Origin: Nocardia otitidiscaviarum NBRC 14405 | GTDB taxonomy: Bacteria; Actinomycetota; Actinomycetes; Mycobacteriales; Mycobacteriaceae | NCBI RefSeq assembly: GCF_000308635.1 | Contig: NZ_BAGD01000026.1 | Span: forward strand, 62,001-126,000 | Direction: 5' to 3' | DNA length: 64,000 nucleotides | Part shown: piece by piece, positions 28,183-40,254 of the stretch | How the letters are laid out: each line of letters begins with the position of its first letter | Position numbering within the stretch: position 1 is the first letter of the stretch | Translations under genes and position numbers: made by a program | Notes under the pieces: model-generated | Databases searched by the model: none | Told to the model about the DNA's origin: nothing | The model's input: the letters and a program-made list of their open reading frames with translations, nothing else

Positions 28183-29352
28183 ATGATCGACTTCGCGATT
28201 CCTGCCGAGCTCGCCGCCGAACGCGATCGGGTACGGCAGTTCGTCATCGACAAGATCGTGCCCTTCGAACGCGACCCGCGGCTGACCGCGCACGGTCCCA
28301 CCGACGAGCTGCGCCAGGAGTTGGTGGAGCTGGCTCGGGCCGAGAAGCTGCTCACCATCCAGGCCCCGGTCGAACTGGGCGGGCGCGGGCTCTCGCACAT
28401 CGAGCAGGCGGTGCTCTACGAGGCGGCCGGGTGGTCGACGCTCGGCCCGGTCGCCATGAACTGCGCCGCCCCCGACGAGGGCAATATGTTCCTGCTCTCC
28501 AAGGTCGCCGACCCCGAGCAGACCGAGCGCTATCTGCGGCCGGTCATCGACGGCCACCAGCGCTCCGTCTTCGCCATGACCGAACCGGGCGGCGCGGGCT
28601 CGGACCCGAACCAGCTGGCCACCGAGGCCACCTTCGACGGCGAGAACTTCACCGTCAACGGCACCAAGTGGCTGATCACCGGCGCGGACGGCGCGAAGAC
28701 CTGGATCATCATGGCGCGCCTGACCGCCAACCCCTACCTGCCCGAGGGGCCGACCCTGTTCCTCGCCGAGGGCGACACCCCGGGCATCGTCATCGAGCGG
28801 GTCATGAACACCATGGACCGCAACTACGTCGGCGGCCACGCGGTGGTGCGCTTCGACAATCTGACGCTGCCCTCCGACGCCGTGCTCGGCGAGACCGGTC
28901 AGGCCCTGCGCTACGCCCAGCTGCGCCTGGCCCCCGCCCGGCTCACCCACTGCATGCGCTGGCTCGGCGCGGCCGAGCGCGCACAGGCCATCGCCGTGGA
29001 CTACGCCAAGACCCGCACCGCCTTCGGCAAGCCCATCGGCGAACACCAGGGCGTGTCGTTCATGCTGGCGGACAACGAGATCGCGCTGCACCAGTGCCGC
29101 CTCACCATCTGGCACGCCTGCTGGCTCATGGACCAGGGCGAGAAGGCCCGCCACGAGAGCTCCATCGCCAAGTCCTACGTCTCCGAGGAACTGTTCAAGG
29201 TCACCGACCGCTGCGTCCAGGTGCTCGGCGGCATCGGCATCAGCGACGAGACCGTGGTGGAGATGATCTTCCGCGACATGCGTGCCTTCCGCCTCTACGA
29301 CGGCCCCACCGAGGTGCACAAATACGCGATCGGCCGCAAGATCCTGCGATGA
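28183..29352 (+). CDS. Acyl-CoA dehydrogenase
   Basis: A 389-residue flavoprotein with the three-part acyl-CoA dehydrogenase layout: helical N-domain, beta-domain with FAMTEPGGAGSDPNQLAT and the flavin-site WLITGA, and helical C-domain with CVQVLGGIGISDE and YDGPTEVHKYAIGRKIL. The residue in YDGPTEVH fits the catalytic-Glu position near the end of the family. It sits 59 bp before an enoyl-CoA hydratase gene, suggesting one beta-oxidation step pair. Substrate unknown. Confidence 0.92.
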   Translation: MIDFAIPAELAAERDRVRQFVIDKIVPFERDPRLTAHGPTDELRQELVELARAEKLLTIQAPVELGGRGLSHIEQAVLYEAAGWSTLGPVAMNCAAPDEGNMFLLSKVADPEQTERYLRPVIDGHQRSVFAMTEPGGAGSDPNQLATEATFDGENFTVNGTKWLITGADGAKTWIIMARLTANPYLPEGPTLFLAEGDTPGIVIERVMNTMDRNYVGGHAVVRFDNLTLPSDAVLGETGQALRYAQLRLAPARLTHCMRWLGAAERAQAIAVDYAKTRTAFGKPIGEHQGVSFMLADNEIALHQCRLTIWHACWLMDQGEKARHESSIAKSYVSEELFKVTDRCVQVLGGIGISDETVVEMIFRDMRAFRLYDGPTEVHKYAIGRKILR

Positions 29353-29411
29353 GGGCGAAAGCCTCGTTCGGAGCCCAGCGAAGGCAAATGCCCACCACGT
29401 AGGATCCCTGC

Positions 29412-30230
29412 ATGAGTTCGGATCTGCATGTCGATGTATCGGGCGGGGTCGCAGTCCTGACGCTCAACCGGCCCGCCCAGCAGAATGCGCTCACCCCTGC
29501 CATGGCCGCGGAACTGGGTGCGGCGCTGCGGCGCTGCGATACCGAGGACGCCATCGGCGCGGTGGTGATCACGGGTACGCCGCCCGCGTTCTGCGCGGGC
29601 GCGGACCTGTCGGCCAAGGTCGGTGAGGTCAGCGGCAGCATCGACCCCGCGCCGTTCCGGATCCGCAAACCGGTGATCGCCGCGGTGAACGGCCACGCCG
29701 TGGGCATCGGCTTGGAGATCGCCCTGCAATGCGATCTGCGCTACGTCGCCCGCGACGCCGTGTACGGCCTGAACCAGGTGCGTCGCGGCGCGGTCGCCGA
29801 CGGCTACGCGCACTGGACGCTGCCGCGCCTGATCGGTATGGCCCATGCCGCCGACATTCTGCTCACCGGCCGCACCTTCGACGGCGAGGAGGCCGCCGCC
29901 ATCGGCCTGGCCAACAACAGCCTGCCCGGCGGCGAGGTGCTGCCCACCGCGCTGGCCGTCGCCCACGACATCGCGAACGGATCGGCACCGCTGCCGACCG
30001 CGCTGTCCAAGCGCCTGCTGTGGGAGGGGCTGGGCATGACCCCGGAGACGGTGGGCCGCCTGGAGACGGATCTGAACGGTTTCGTCGCTCGGTCCGCCGA
30101 CGGCGGCGAGGGCATCGCCGCGCTGCGCGACCGCCGCCAGCCCAAGTGGTCCGGTTCGGTGAGCGGCGAATGGCCGTCCTGGGATACCGGCGACCAGCTC
30201 ACCGACCGCGATCAGCCCCGCCTGGACTGA
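29412..30230 (+). CDS. Enoyl-CoA hydratase/isomerase family protein
   Basis: A 272-residue crotonase-fold protein. The oxyanion-hole segments are AFCAGADLSAKV and NGHAVGIGLEIALQCDLRY; LPRLIGMAHAADILLTGRTFDGEEAAAIGLA is the usual helical end. The classical second Glu region reads GLNQVRRGAVADG, so a true hydratase activity is not certain. TAGGAT (29400-29405) ends 6 nt before the ATG, so it has a probable leaderless promoter of its own. Confidence 0.88.
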   Translation: MSSDLHVDVSGGVAVLTLNRPAQQNALTPAMAAELGAALRRCDTEDAIGAVVITGTPPAFCAGADLSAKVGEVSGSIDPAPFRIRKPVIAAVNGHAVGIGLEIALQCDLRYVARDAVYGLNQVRRGAVADGYAHWTLPRLIGMAHAADILLTGRTFDGEEAAAIGLANNSLPGGEVLPTALAVAHDIANGSAPLPTALSKRLLWEGLGMTPETVGRLETDLNGFVARSADGGEGIAALRDRRQPKWSGSVSGEWPSWDTGDQLTDRDQPRLD

Positions 30231-30249
30231 CGGATCGGGCGGTGTCGCG

Positions 30250-30528
30250 TCAGTCGCCGCCGCCGATGAGCATCATCAGGAACAGGAACGCCACGAAGAC
30301 CATGAGAATCGTCCCGATGATCCCCAGCACGTAGCCGACGAGTACCTGCACGCGCCCGCCGAACGCGCCCCCGGACGCCTCGATGTCGTTGAGCGCCCGC
30401 CGTCCCAGTGCCCACGCCACCGGACCCAGTGCGCCGCAGCAGAACACGCTCAGCGTCCCGAGCAGCAACACCGTCGTCGCATGTGGATGCTCGACCGGCT
30501 GTCCGATGGGCTGGTTCTGGATGACCAC
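30250..30528 (-). CDS. DUF4190-like small membrane protein
   Basis: A 92-residue protein. A short polar N-terminus is followed by a span with CCGALGPVAWALGRRALNDIEASGG, the DUF4190 signature, and a second span (VLVGYVLGIIGTILMVFVAFLFLMM). Its function is unknown. It converges with the enoyl-CoA hydratase gene. Confidence 0.8.
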   Translation of the reverse strand: MVIQNQPIGQPVEHPHATTVLLLGTLSVFCCGALGPVAWALGRRALNDIEASGGAFGGRVQVLVGYVLGIIGTILMVFVAFLFLMMLIGGGD

Positions 30529-30900
30529 CGGCTGATTTTACGTTCGCCGACCCCGGAACCGCTGACTTACGCGCCGTCTCGGGCGCGCCGCCCCCGCCGC
30601 CGACCGCGCGACCGGTATCGAGGTCCGGTGCTCGGCAGGCGCGGATATCGCCGGGACCAGCGAGATCAGCCGCGGTCCCACCGTCGCTCCGCCGTGCCGG
30701 TCGGCGCGCGAACCATACTGCCCCACAGCGGCTTTCCGTGCTCCGGCGACCGATAGCACTGTGCCCGAGGCGGATTCGGCAGACGGCCCTGCCGTGCTCG
30801 CGGACAGGGCGGCTGCAGATATCGGGCGCACACACTGTGGGACTGTCGCCGCCGCGGGGCTGCCGCCGCTGGACTGCCCCGTCCGGTCGCGGAATGGGGA
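30529..30900. other. Gene-poor stretch between the DUF4190 gene and rlmB
   Basis: No gene is supported here. One minus-strand open frame (30538-30831, about 97 residues) is Ala/Arg-rich with no family, signal or membrane pattern and no good start context. No hairpin or repeat stands out. Confidence 0.5.
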
Positions 30901-31872
30901 TCAGCCGCGGCGCTGGCGGGCGATATCGGAGAGGACGACGCCCGCGGCGACGGAGGCGTTCAGCGACTCGACCGGCCCCGCCATGGGAATGCTCAGGATG
31001 GCATCGCAGTTCTCGCGCACCAGCCGCGACAGCCCCTTGCCCTCGGAGCCGACCACCACGACCGTCGGTGCGGTGCCGTCGAATTCGTCGAGGGTGGTGT
31101 CGCCGCCCGCGTCCAGGCCGACGATCTGGTAGCCCTGCGCGGCCCAATCCTTCAAGGTGCGAGTGAGATTGGTGGCGCGGGCGACGGGCAGGCGAGCGGC
31201 CGCACCGGCGCTGGTGCGCCAGGCCACGGCCGTGACGCTGGCGCTGCGGCGCTGCGGGATCACCACACCCTGGCCGCCGAACGCGGCCACCGAGCGGATC
31301 ACCGCGCCCAGATTGCGCGGGTCGGAGATATTGTCCAGGGCCACCAGCAGCGCGGGCTCCCCGGAATCGCGGACCCGGTCCACCAGATCGTCCGGGTGGG
31401 CATAGCGGTACGGCGGCACCTGTAGGGCCAGGCCCTGGTGCATGCCGTTGCTGCTCATCCGGTCCAGGTCGGTGCGCGGCACCTCCAGGATGGAGATGCC
31501 GGTGTCGGCGGCGATCTGCACCGCCTCGGTGAGCCGGTCGTCGTTCTCGGTGCCCTGCGCCACGTACAGGGCGCTGGCCGGAACACCGGCCCGCAGGCAC
31601 TCCACCACCGGGTTGCGGCCCAGCACCAGTTCGGGACCGTCGTCACCCTTGCCGCCGCGCGCCGGGCCCCGGCCTCGCGGCTGCTGGGACTGCGCCGCTT
31701 TGGCCGCGGCCGCCGCCCGCTTGGCCGCGGGATGTTTGGTCCGCATATGCGCGGGCGGGGTCGCGCCGCGCCCCTCCAGCCCCCGCCGCCGCTTGCCGCC
31801 GGATCCGACCACCGCGCCCTTCTTGGAGCCCGACTTGCGGACCGCGCCGCGCCGCTGTGAATTGCCTGCCAT
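30901..31872 (-). CDS. rlmB: 23S rRNA (guanosine-2'-O)-methyltransferase, TrmH family
   Basis: A 323-residue SPOUT-class methyltransferase. The first ~80 residues are a basic Lys/Arg/Ala-rich extension, common in actinobacteria. Then comes the substrate-binding domain ([15 protein letters not shown]) and the knotted catalytic domain with [39 protein letters not shown] and [19 protein letters not shown] (motifs 1-3). It would 2'-O-methylate G in 23S rRNA using SAM. It keeps its mycobacterial neighbours cysS and ispF, though a 656-bp gap separates it from cysS. GGAAGG precedes the ATG. Confidence 0.9.
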   Translation of the reverse strand: MAGNSQRRGAVRKSGSKKGAVVGSGGKRRRGLEGRGATPPAHMRTKHPAAKRAAAAAKAAQSQQPRGRGPARGGKGDDGPELVLGRNPVVECLRAGVPASALYVAQGTENDDRLTEAVQIAADTGISILEVPRTDLDRMSSNGMHQGLALQVPPYRYAHPDDLVDRVRDSGEPALLVALDNISDPRNLGAVIRSVAAFGGQGVVIPQRRSASVTAVAWRTSAGAAARLPVARATNLTRTLKDWAAQGYQIVGLDAGGDTTLDEFDGTAPTVVVVGSEGKGLSRLVRENCDAILSIPMAGPVESLNASVAAGVVLSDIARQRRG

Positions 31873-32528
31873 CACTTCGCCTTCCGTGTCATGCGGTGCT
31901 CCCGCGCCCGATCGTCCGTGTCGACCGCATCGGCGCGGTCCCGCTGTGCCCGGCTGCCGTGTGCAAGCCCGTACCGGGTCCTCGTCCTCGTTGTCGCCCC
32001 CCATCATCCCGCTACCGGGCTCCGTGCGGTTACCCGGCACCCGCCGCTGGGCCGTTCCGGCACCCGAGGTGAGGCGGTTCCGGCACCCGAAGTGGGGCCG
32101 TTCCGGCATCCGTCGCGGGCCGCTCCGAACCGTGGTGGATGCCGCCCGGGCAACCGCCGCCGTGCTCGCTCGGGAGCCCGCCGAACCTCCGCCGGGAGTC
32201 TCTTCTCGCAGCCGCTCGTGTCACCCGGTCCGTCCCGTTTCGCCGGGCACGGACACCGTGTGGTCGCCGCGCGTGGCCGATGCGGAACCACGTCCGGATA
32301 CGGCCGCCGACCGACGCTCGCGTGAGCGGCCCCGCACAACGGATGGTCTCATCCGACGGTTCGGCGCGCCCGTCCGGGGTTGCACGGCCGAATCGGTTCG
32401 GTACGGCTGTCCGGGAGCGGGTGCGATCGCCGTTGAGAACTTGGTGTTCGCCCGTCACCTCGCGCTACCGGTGGCGGTCCCGTCACCCGATCCGGTCGTC
32501 CCTACCGTGTCGGATTTCGGTTCGTCGC
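31873..32528. other. 656-bp gap between rlmB and cysS
   Basis: In mycobacteria these genes are close together, as I recall. Here no convincing gene is visible in the gap: open frames are Arg/Pro-rich and lack starts or family features. It contains a run of 23-bp tandem repeats (32028-32119). It may be expanded non-coding DNA or the remains of a lost gene. Confidence 0.5.
32028..32119. repeat. 23-bp tandem repeats, about four copies
   Basis: Units start at 32028, 32051, 32074 and 32097, exactly 23 bp apart, each around GCSGTTCCGGCACCCG followed by a variable 7-bp end; the first is more diverged and a fifth degenerate copy may begin at 32120. The period is not a multiple of three, so the repeats do not encode a repeated peptide. 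Confidence 0.75.
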
Positions 32529-33929
<1,401 letters not shown>

Positions 33930-33992
33930 GACAAGGCATCCTAGCTTGTGAATGGTTGCGGAATTACGGGTGGAACAACAGCACCGGGAACG

Positions 33993-34478
33993 TCAGGAAA
34001 GACGACAGAGCATGGCGGTGGCGACCGCGGCGATTCCCTCACCGCGTCCGGTCAGTCCCAGACCGTCGGTGGTGGTCCCGGACACCGATACCGGCGCGCC
34101 GAGCAGATCGCCGAGCACCTGTTGCGCTTCCGTGCGGCGCGGTCCGATCTTGGGCCGGTTGCCGATGACCTGTACGGCCGCGTTGACGATGCCGTAGCCC
34201 GCCTCGTCGAGCAGCCGCCGCACCTCCTTCAGCATGGCCGCGCCGGTGACGCCCTCCCATTCGGGGCGTCCGACGCCGAAGACCGCGCCCACATCGCCGA
34301 GCCCGGCGGCCGACAGCAGGGCGTCGCACAGCGCGTGCGCGGCCACATCGCCGTCGGAGTGTCCGGCGCAGCCGCTGTCACCGTCGAAGAGCAGTCCGGC
34401 GATCCAGCAGGGGCGGCCGGGTTCGATGGGGTGCACGTCGGAGCCGATGCCCACGCGCATGGCGGTCGGATCGATCAT
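33993..34478 (-). CDS. ispF: 2-C-methyl-D-erythritol 2,4-cyclodiphosphate synthase
   Basis: A 161-residue enzyme of the MEP isoprenoid pathway. Metal ligands are in GIGSDVHP (Asp and His) and [17 protein letters not shown]; the CDP-binding end is [14 protein letters not shown]. Length is typical. ATG overlaps the ispD stop by 4 nt, so both are coupled, and the two enzymes act one step apart (IspE lies between them in the pathway and is not here). Confidence 0.95.
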   Translation of the reverse strand: MIDPTAMRVGIGSDVHPIEPGRPCWIAGLLFDGDSGCAGHSDGDVAAHALCDALLSAAGLGDVGAVFGVGRPEWEGVTGAAMLKEVRRLLDEAGYGIVNAAVQVIGNRPKIGPRRTEAQQVLGDLLGAPVSVSGTTTDGLGLTGRGEGIAAVATAMLCRLS

Positions 34479-35296
34479 CGCGGCACCGTCGCGGAGGATG
34501 ATTCCGGCCGATCGCCCGGTGTGTCGGGCGCGCCGCGCGCAACGTCAAGGGGGCTGGCAGAGATGTCAAGGGGGCTTCTGTGGCCAAGGCCATCCTGGCG
34601 TGTCGCGCGCTGCCGAGCCGCGAGGGTATCGGCGAGCGTGAGATCCAGGGGAGTGGTGATCTTGAAAGCCAGCGGGTCGCCCGGCACGGTATGCACGGTC
34701 GCGCCCAGCAATTCCACCAGTCCGGCGTCATCGGTCGCCTGGGTGTCGCCCGTGTACGCGTCGCGCAGCAGGGCCGCGTCGAAGCCCTGCGGCGTCTGAA
34801 TCGCGCGCAGCGCGGAACGGTTCGGCGTTCCGGTCACCTCTCCGGCCGCGTCCACCGACTTGATCGTGTCGGACACCGGCACCGCGGGCACCACGGCCCG
34901 CCGCCCCGCCCGCAGTTCGGCCACCACGCGGGCGATCAGTGACGGCGGCGTGAGGGCACGGGCCGCGTCGTGGACGAGCACATGGGTGGCGTCCGGCGCG
35001 GCCGCGAGACCGGCCCGGACGGAATCGGTGCGTTCGGCCCCACCGACCACGACGCTCACCGCCACCGCGCCCGAGGCGGGCAGCAGTCGGCGAGCGTCAT
35101 CGACCAGCTCGGCGGGGACCATCACCACGACGTGGTCCACCACCGCGGAGGCGATGAGACCGTCTACGGCGAGTCGGAGCATGGGACTGCCGCCGACCGG
35201 AACGAAAGCCTTGGGGAGTGATTCCCCGAGGCGAACGCCCATGCCGGCGGCAGGCACCAACGCCACGACACGAAGGCCGTCGCGCGATGTATTCAC
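34475..35296 (-). CDS. ispD: 2-C-methyl-D-erythritol 4-phosphate cytidylyltransferase
   Basis: A 273-residue enzyme with the nucleotide-binding start [37 protein letters not shown], the segment [17 protein letters not shown] and [10 protein letters not shown]. The catalytic domain ends near residue 228 ([14 protein letters not shown]). The last ~45 residues form an unusual Ser/Pro-rich tail that contains a duplicated [14 protein letters not shown] heptad. It precedes carD by 2 nt on the same strand, upstream partner CarD being transcribed first. Confidence 0.95.
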   Translation of the reverse strand: MNTSRDGLRVVALVPAAGMGVRLGESLPKAFVPVGGSPMLRLAVDGLIASAVVDHVVVMVPAELVDDARRLLPASGAVAVSVVVGGAERTDSVRAGLAAAPDATHVLVHDAARALTPPSLIARVVAELRAGRRAVVPAVPVSDTIKSVDAAGEVTGTPNRSALRAIQTPQGFDAALLRDAYTGDTQATDDAGLVELLGATVHTVPGDPLAFKITTPLDLTLADTLAARQRATRQDGLGHRSPLDISASPLDVARGAPDTPGDRPESSSATVPR

Positions 35297-35298
35297 TG

Positions 35299-35820
<522 letters not shown>

Positions 35821-36104
35821 ACATGCGACTCGGTAACGGCGCGATCAACGATGCAGGTCAGGGCCACAACTAGGCGGCGGCGGGGGTTGACAGAACCGAT
35901 TGAGTGTGCATCTGCGTTGTGCCATAAGGAGATACCGGCCACACGTGTTCGCGCGTTCATCCCTTGGCGCATCACGCAATTCCGCATCCGCGTGTGAGCG
36001 AACCGCGACACCGCCCCCGCGCGAGGCGCCGGAAGTCGCCCACTACTCTCTTTGACTACTACTCTCCATAGTGGAGTGAGCCCGGTCGACATGGAGGACA
36101 ACCC

Positions 36105-36779
36105 GTGACTGCCCTGAAAGCCACCACAGCGTCGAAACCGCGGCGTGCCGCGACACTGATCGCACTCGCTGCGGGCGCGGCGCTCGCGTTGACGGGCTGC
36201 AGCGCCGGCCAGATCTCGCAGACGGCGGACCAGGTCGCCGCCGTCAACGGCAACAGCGCCGACGTCGGCAAGATCGCGCTGCGCGATGTGCGGATCCTGC
36301 TGCCGCAGTCGGCGGAGTACGACAACGCCAAGGGCGGCAAGGCGCTGCTGGCGTTCAGCGCCATCAACCTCGGCGAGCACCAGAGCGACACCCTGGTCAG
36401 CATCGAGGCCCCCGACCTGGGCGCCGTCCAGATCGACGGCAAGGTGGAACTCGGCCCGCAGTCGACCGTGGTCGCGGGCGAGGCCGCCGGCGCCGGTGAC
36501 TCGCATGCCGATCCCGCGCACTCCGACGACGCGCACGGCGCGCCCGTCGCCGAAGCGCCCGCCGACGAGGTCGCCGACCCGGCCGCCGACCCGCTGAAGA
36601 TCGAGATCACCGGCCTCCAGCAGGACGTCACCGCTGGCCTCACCTACCCGGTGCGCTTCAACTTCAAGGAGAACGGCACCGTCCTGGTGAACGTTCCGGT
36701 CGACGCGGGCGTCGAGCTGGAGCGCGCCGTCACCGACAAGTCGCGTTCGGGCGAGGGCGGCGGAGGCGGCGGCCACTGA
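36105..36779 (+). CDS. lpqE: LpqE-like lipoprotein
   Basis: A 224-residue lipoprotein. The signal peptide ends in the lipobox LTGC (Cys about 32). The body (about 45-200) has a beta-sandwich look resembling copper-chaperone PCuAC domains, interrupted by an Asp/His-rich insert (SHADPAHSDDAHGAP), and a Gly-rich, His-ending tail. It lies between carD and radA, the position of lpqE in M. tuberculosis (from memory). Its role is unproven; metal handling at the cell surface is an inference. Confidence 0.8.
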   Translation: MTALKATTASKPRRAATLIALAAGAALALTGCSAGQISQTADQVAAVNGNSADVGKIALRDVRILLPQSAEYDNAKGGKALLAFSAINLGEHQSDTLVSIEAPDLGAVQIDGKVELGPQSTVVAGEAAGAGDSHADPAHSDDAHGAPVAEAPADEVADPAADPLKIEITGLQQDVTAGLTYPVRFNFKENGTVLVNVPVDAGVELERAVTDKSRSGEGGGGGGH

Positions 36780-36798
36780 GCCAGTCCAACGCTGTCAT

Positions 36799-36829
36799 CG
36801 GCCGGTCCGCACCAGGTGCGGACCGGCCG
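36799..36829 (+). terminator. Hairpin after lpqE
   Basis: CGGCCGGTCCGCACC (36799-36813) is followed by its complement (36815-36829) around a very short centre, giving a stable stem of about 13 bp. It separates lpqE from radA. No T-run is present. Confidence 0.65.
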
Positions 36830-36925
36830 TCGCGTAAGTACGAGATGGATGCGGGCCGTCGCGGGCGGACCGGGAACTGGCGCGGCGGGGGCGGGACTGT
36901 CGGGGCGCGTTATTAGGCTGCCCGC

Positions 36926-38326
36926 GTGGCCAAGGTGAAAACGCTGTACCGCTGCTCCTCCTGCCAGCACGAGGTCGCCAAGTGGGTGGGCCGGTGTCCG
37001 GAGTGCGGCGGCTGGGGCACCATCGACGAGGTCGCCGCGACCTCGACGGCCGCGGCCGTGGGTCGCCGGGCCATGCTGCCGAGCACCGCGGCCGCGCCGA
37101 TCTCCAGTATCGATTCCAAGACGACGCGGGCCCGCTCCACGGGCGTGTCGGAGCTGGATCGGGTGTTGGGCGGGGGCATCGTGCCCGGTTCGGTGGTGCT
37201 GCTGTCGGGGGAGCCCGGGGTGGGCAAGTCCACGCTGCTGCTCGAGGTGGCGCACCGCTGGGCGCGGCAGCGTGACGAGAAGTCGCTGTACGTGACCGCG
37301 GAGGAGTCCGCCGGACAGGTGCGCCTGCGCGCCGACCGCACCGATGCCGTGCACGAACGGGTCTACCTCGCGGCCGAATCCGATCTCGCCACCATCTTCG
37401 GCCATGTGGATCAGGTGAAACCCACACTGCTGGTGGTCGATTCGGTGCAGACCATGCTGGCCGCCGACGCCGACGGCGTCATGGGCGGCGTCACCCAGGT
37501 CAAGGCGGTGACGGCGGCGCTCACCTCGATGGCCAAGGCCAGCGGTATCGCCGTGCTGCTGGTCGGCCACGTCACCAAGGACGGCGCGGTGGCGGGTCCG
37601 CGCACGCTCGAGCACCTGGTGGACGTGGTGCTGCAGTTCGAGGGCGACAAGCACTCCACCCTGCGCATGGTGCGCGGCATCAAGAACCGTTTCGGCTCCA
37701 CCGACGAGGTGGGCTGCTTCGAGATGCGCGAGAGCGGCATCGCCTGCGTGGACGACCCGTCCGGGCTGTTCCTGCACCACCGGGGCGTGGCGGTGCCCGG
37801 TACCGCGGTCACGGTGGCCATGGACGGCAAGCGCCCCATGCTGGGCGAGGTGCAGGGCCTGACCGTGGACACCCAGGTGCCCGCGCCGCGCCGCGCGGTG
37901 AGCGGGCTCGACTACAACCGGGTCGCCATGGTGCTGGCCGTACTCCAGAGCCGCTGCGGTCTCTACGTGGGCAAGCAGGATGTGTACGCCGCCACCGTCG
38001 GCGGTATGCGGCTGGCCGAACCGGCCGCGGATCTGGCGGTGGCCCTGGCCATCGTGAGCGCGCACCAGGATCGGGCGCTGCGGCCCGGCATGGTGATCCT
38101 CGGCGAGGTCGGACTGGCGGGGGAGGTGCGCCGGGTGGCCGGGCTGACCAGGCGGCTGGCCGAAGCTGAACGGCTCGGCTTCACCGAGGCGCTGGTACCG
38201 CCGGGGGTGGACCGCGCCGGACGCACCATGACCCTGCGCGAGGTCTCGGACCTGGGGTCGGCCATCGCCGCCAGCGGACTACGCCGTCGTCGGGCGAAGG
38301 CGCCGGTCGAGGCGGTCGGCGACTGA
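36926..38326 (+). CDS. radA: DNA repair protein RadA
   Basis: A 466-residue RecA-like helicase for recombination intermediates. A zinc finger (Cys10, Cys13, Cys24, Cys27) is followed by the ATPase with [11 protein letters not shown], the RadA-specific KNRFG motif ([13 protein letters not shown]) and a C-terminal Lon-protease-like domain ([18 protein letters not shown]). TAGGCT (36914-36919) lies 6 nt before the GTG, so leaderless. The stop overlaps the disA start: a radA-disA pair, as in many actinobacteria. Confidence 0.97.
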   Translation: MAKVKTLYRCSSCQHEVAKWVGRCPECGGWGTIDEVAATSTAAAVGRRAMLPSTAAAPISSIDSKTTRARSTGVSELDRVLGGGIVPGSVVLLSGEPGVGKSTLLLEVAHRWARQRDEKSLYVTAEESAGQVRLRADRTDAVHERVYLAAESDLATIFGHVDQVKPTLLVVDSVQTMLAADADGVMGGVTQVKAVTAALTSMAKASGIAVLLVGHVTKDGAVAGPRTLEHLVDVVLQFEGDKHSTLRMVRGIKNRFGSTDEVGCFEMRESGIACVDDPSGLFLHHRGVAVPGTAVTVAMDGKRPMLGEVQGLTVDTQVPAPRRAVSGLDYNRVAMVLAVLQSRCGLYVGKQDVYAATVGGMRLAEPAADLAVALAIVSAHQDRALRPGMVILGEVGLAGEVRRVAGLTRRLAEAERLGFTEALVPPGVDRAGRTMTLREVSDLGSAIAASGLRRRRAKAPVEAVGD

Positions 38327-39483
38327 TGGCCGGGCGGTGGGTGAGCGGGCTGCTCGGTCGCTCGAATTCCGCTGCGGCCGGGGACGGTTCGGCAGCGAGC
38401 GCGAATGACGGCGCGGCGCGCGACAATTCCGCGAACGCGCGCCGCGATGTGCTCTCGCGATTCGTGCCCGGCACGCAATTGCGCGACGGGATCGATCGAA
38501 TTCTGCGGGGCCGCACCGGTGGATTGATCGTGCTCGGTTACGACGATCGGGTGGAGCGCATCTGCGACGGCGGATTCGAATTGGATGTCGAATTCGCGCC
38601 GACCCGGCTGCGGGAATTGTCGAAAATGGATGGGGCGGTGGTGCTTTCCACCGACGGCACGCGAATTGTGCGCGCCAATGTGCATTTGGTGCCCGATCCG
38701 GCGCTGCCGACCGTCGAATCCGGCACCCGGCACAAGGCGGCCGAACGCACCGCCGCGCACACCGGATATCCGGTGGTGTCGGTGAGCCGCTCCACCGGCC
38801 TGGTGACCGTGTACACGCACGGCGACCGATATCTGGTGGAGGATTCGCCGCTCATTCTGTCGCGCGCCAATCAGGCCATGGCAACCCTGCAGCGCTACCG
38901 GGCCCGCTTGGACGAGGTGACCCGGCGGCTGTCCGCGCTGGAGATCGAGGACTTCGCCACCCTGCGCGATGTGCTCACCGTGCTGCACTGCCTCGAGCTC
39001 ATGCGCCGGACCGCGGGCGAGATCGACCAGGCGGTCGCCGAACTCGGCGTCGACGGCCGTCAGCTCGCCCTGCAACTGACCGAACTGGTGGCCGACACCG
39101 CACAGTTGCGGCGGCTGCTCGTCCGCGACTACCTGGTGGCGGAGCGGGCCGGGGAGCCCCGCATCGACCGCGCGCTGGCGCGACTGGACGCGTTCGGCGA
39201 GCCGGAACTGCTCGTGCTGGCCGATCTGGCTCCGCCGCTGGGCTATCCGGCCACCCTGGAGGCCCTGGACACACCGGTGGGGCCGCGCGGCTATCGGCTG
39301 CTGGCCGAGATACCCCGGGTCCCGTTCCGGCGAGTGGAGCCGCTCGTGGACGCCTTCGGCGGCCTGCGCGGGCTGTTGGACGCCACCCAGGCCGATCTGG
39401 AAACCGTGGACGGCATCACCCCCGCCACCGCCCGCCGCATCCGCGAGGGCCTGTCCCGCCACGCCGCTGGCGGCGACTGCTGA
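38326..39483 (+). CDS. disA: DNA integrity scanning diadenylate cyclase DisA
   Basis: Makes c-di-AMP from two ATP and scans DNA for lesions. The 385-residue protein has the DAC domain with the catalytic DGA (102-104) and RHxxA ([10 protein letters not shown], about 134-143), a helical linker, and a C-terminal helix-hairpin-helix DNA-binding domain ([16 protein letters not shown]). The N-terminal 40 residues are an Ala/Ser/Asn-rich extension. Coupled to radA by ATGA overlap. Confidence 0.97.
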   Translation: MAGRWVSGLLGRSNSAAAGDGSAASANDGAARDNSANARRDVLSRFVPGTQLRDGIDRILRGRTGGLIVLGYDDRVERICDGGFELDVEFAPTRLRELSKMDGAVVLSTDGTRIVRANVHLVPDPALPTVESGTRHKAAERTAAHTGYPVVSVSRSTGLVTVYTHGDRYLVEDSPLILSRANQAMATLQRYRARLDEVTRRLSALEIEDFATLRDVLTVLHCLELMRRTAGEIDQAVAELGVDGRQLALQLTELVADTAQLRRLLVRDYLVAERAGEPRIDRALARLDAFGEPELLVLADLAPPLGYPATLEALDTPVGPRGYRLLAEIPRVPFRRVEPLVDAFGGLRGLLDATQADLETVDGITPATARRIREGLSRHAAGGDC

Positions 39484-39519
39484 ACCCGGTGCCGGTCGCC
39501 GTGGTGGCAGGCCGGTGTC

Positions 39520-39604
39520 GGCGCTCAGGTGGCGGCTCGGGTCTCGGCGCTCAGGTGATGGTGGCGGTCCGGGTCTCCGCGCTCGGGTGATCGCTCAGGT
39601 GATG
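39520..39604. repeat. Degenerate repeats downstream of the Rv3587c-like gene
   Basis: CGCTCAGGTG occurs at 39522-39531, 39548-39557 and 39592-39601, with a variant at 39580-39589. The 30-bp stretch ending at 39557 is closely repeated up to 39589. The last copy includes the stop codon of the adjacent gene, so these look like local duplications of its 3' end. Confidence 0.55.
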
Positions 39605-40254
39605 TTGAACGGCTCCGGGGAGCTGGTGACCGAGCCGAGTTGCGCCACAACGCTGTACGGTCCCGGCGGCACCGGCACGCGCTCGCCCGCGCAATTGGGC
39701 TGCGAGGTGGAGCCCGACCAGGTGACGGTGAAGGCGGCCTGCTGACCGGGCTGCAGGGTGCGCACGTCGGGGGTGCCCTCCGGGTAGCAGTCGGTGCTGG
39801 CCCACATACGGCGCTGGCCGTCCAGCGAGGTCACCGCGACCTCCTGCAACCCCGAACCCATATCGCGCTCACAGGCCTCGCTGGAGATATTGGTGATGAC
39901 GATGCCGAAGACCGGCTGCTCACCCGCCTTGTAGGTGGGCGCGCCGACGCTCACCTTCACCGCGAGGGACTGGTCCGGGCACTGCTTGCCCTGTGCCGCG
40001 GGCCCGGCCTCGGCGGTGGCATTGGCCTGGGACTGCGCCGAATCCGACTCCGATGTGTCGGAGGAACTTCCGGCTGCCTTGTTGGTGGCGGCCGTGGTGG
40101 TGTCCGCGGCGGCGGAGCTGTCGTCGCCGTCGCCGCGCAGTAGCGCGAAGGCCAGCCAGAGCACCAGTGCGAGGGCGACTACCAGCGCGCCGATCGCGAG
40201 CAGTCGGCGACGCCAGTAGATTTCCGGCGGCAGTGGTCCATTCGGTTCCAGCAC
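39595..40254 (-). CDS. Membrane-anchored conserved protein (Rv3587c-like)
   Basis: A 219-residue protein with one N-terminal span (about 17-39), a Ser/Thr/Ala/Asp-rich linker and an extracytoplasmic domain (about 95-219). That domain has several Cys (KQCPDQS, SSEACERD, TDCYPEG, PNCAGE), suggesting disulfides, and the Greek-key-like segments VTSLDGQRRMWASTDCYPEG and QPGQQAAFTVTW. Same place as Rv3587c, between disA and canB. TACCGT (complement of 40262-40267) is 7 nt before the GTG, leaderless. Function unknown. Confidence 0.8.
   Translation of the reverse strand: MLEPNGPLPPEIYWRRRLLAIGALVVALALVLWLAFALLRGDGDDSSAAADTTTAATNKAAGSSSDTSESDSAQSQANATAEAGPAAQGKQCPDQSLAVKVSVGAPTYKAGEQPVFGIVITNISSEACERDMGSGLQEVAVTSLDGQRRMWASTDCYPEGTPDVRTLQPGQQAAFTVTWSGSTSQPNCAGERVPVPPGPYSVVAQLGSVTSSPEPFNIT

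Noticed and set aside
30538..30831. 97-residue minus-strand frame between the DUF4190 gene and rlmB
   Set aside because: Ala/Arg-rich, no signal, membrane or family pattern, and no convincing ribosome-binding site.
36052..36076. TTGACT as -35 of lpqE
   Set aside because: No acceptable -10 lies at 16-18 bp; the nearby CATAGT is only 10 bp away.
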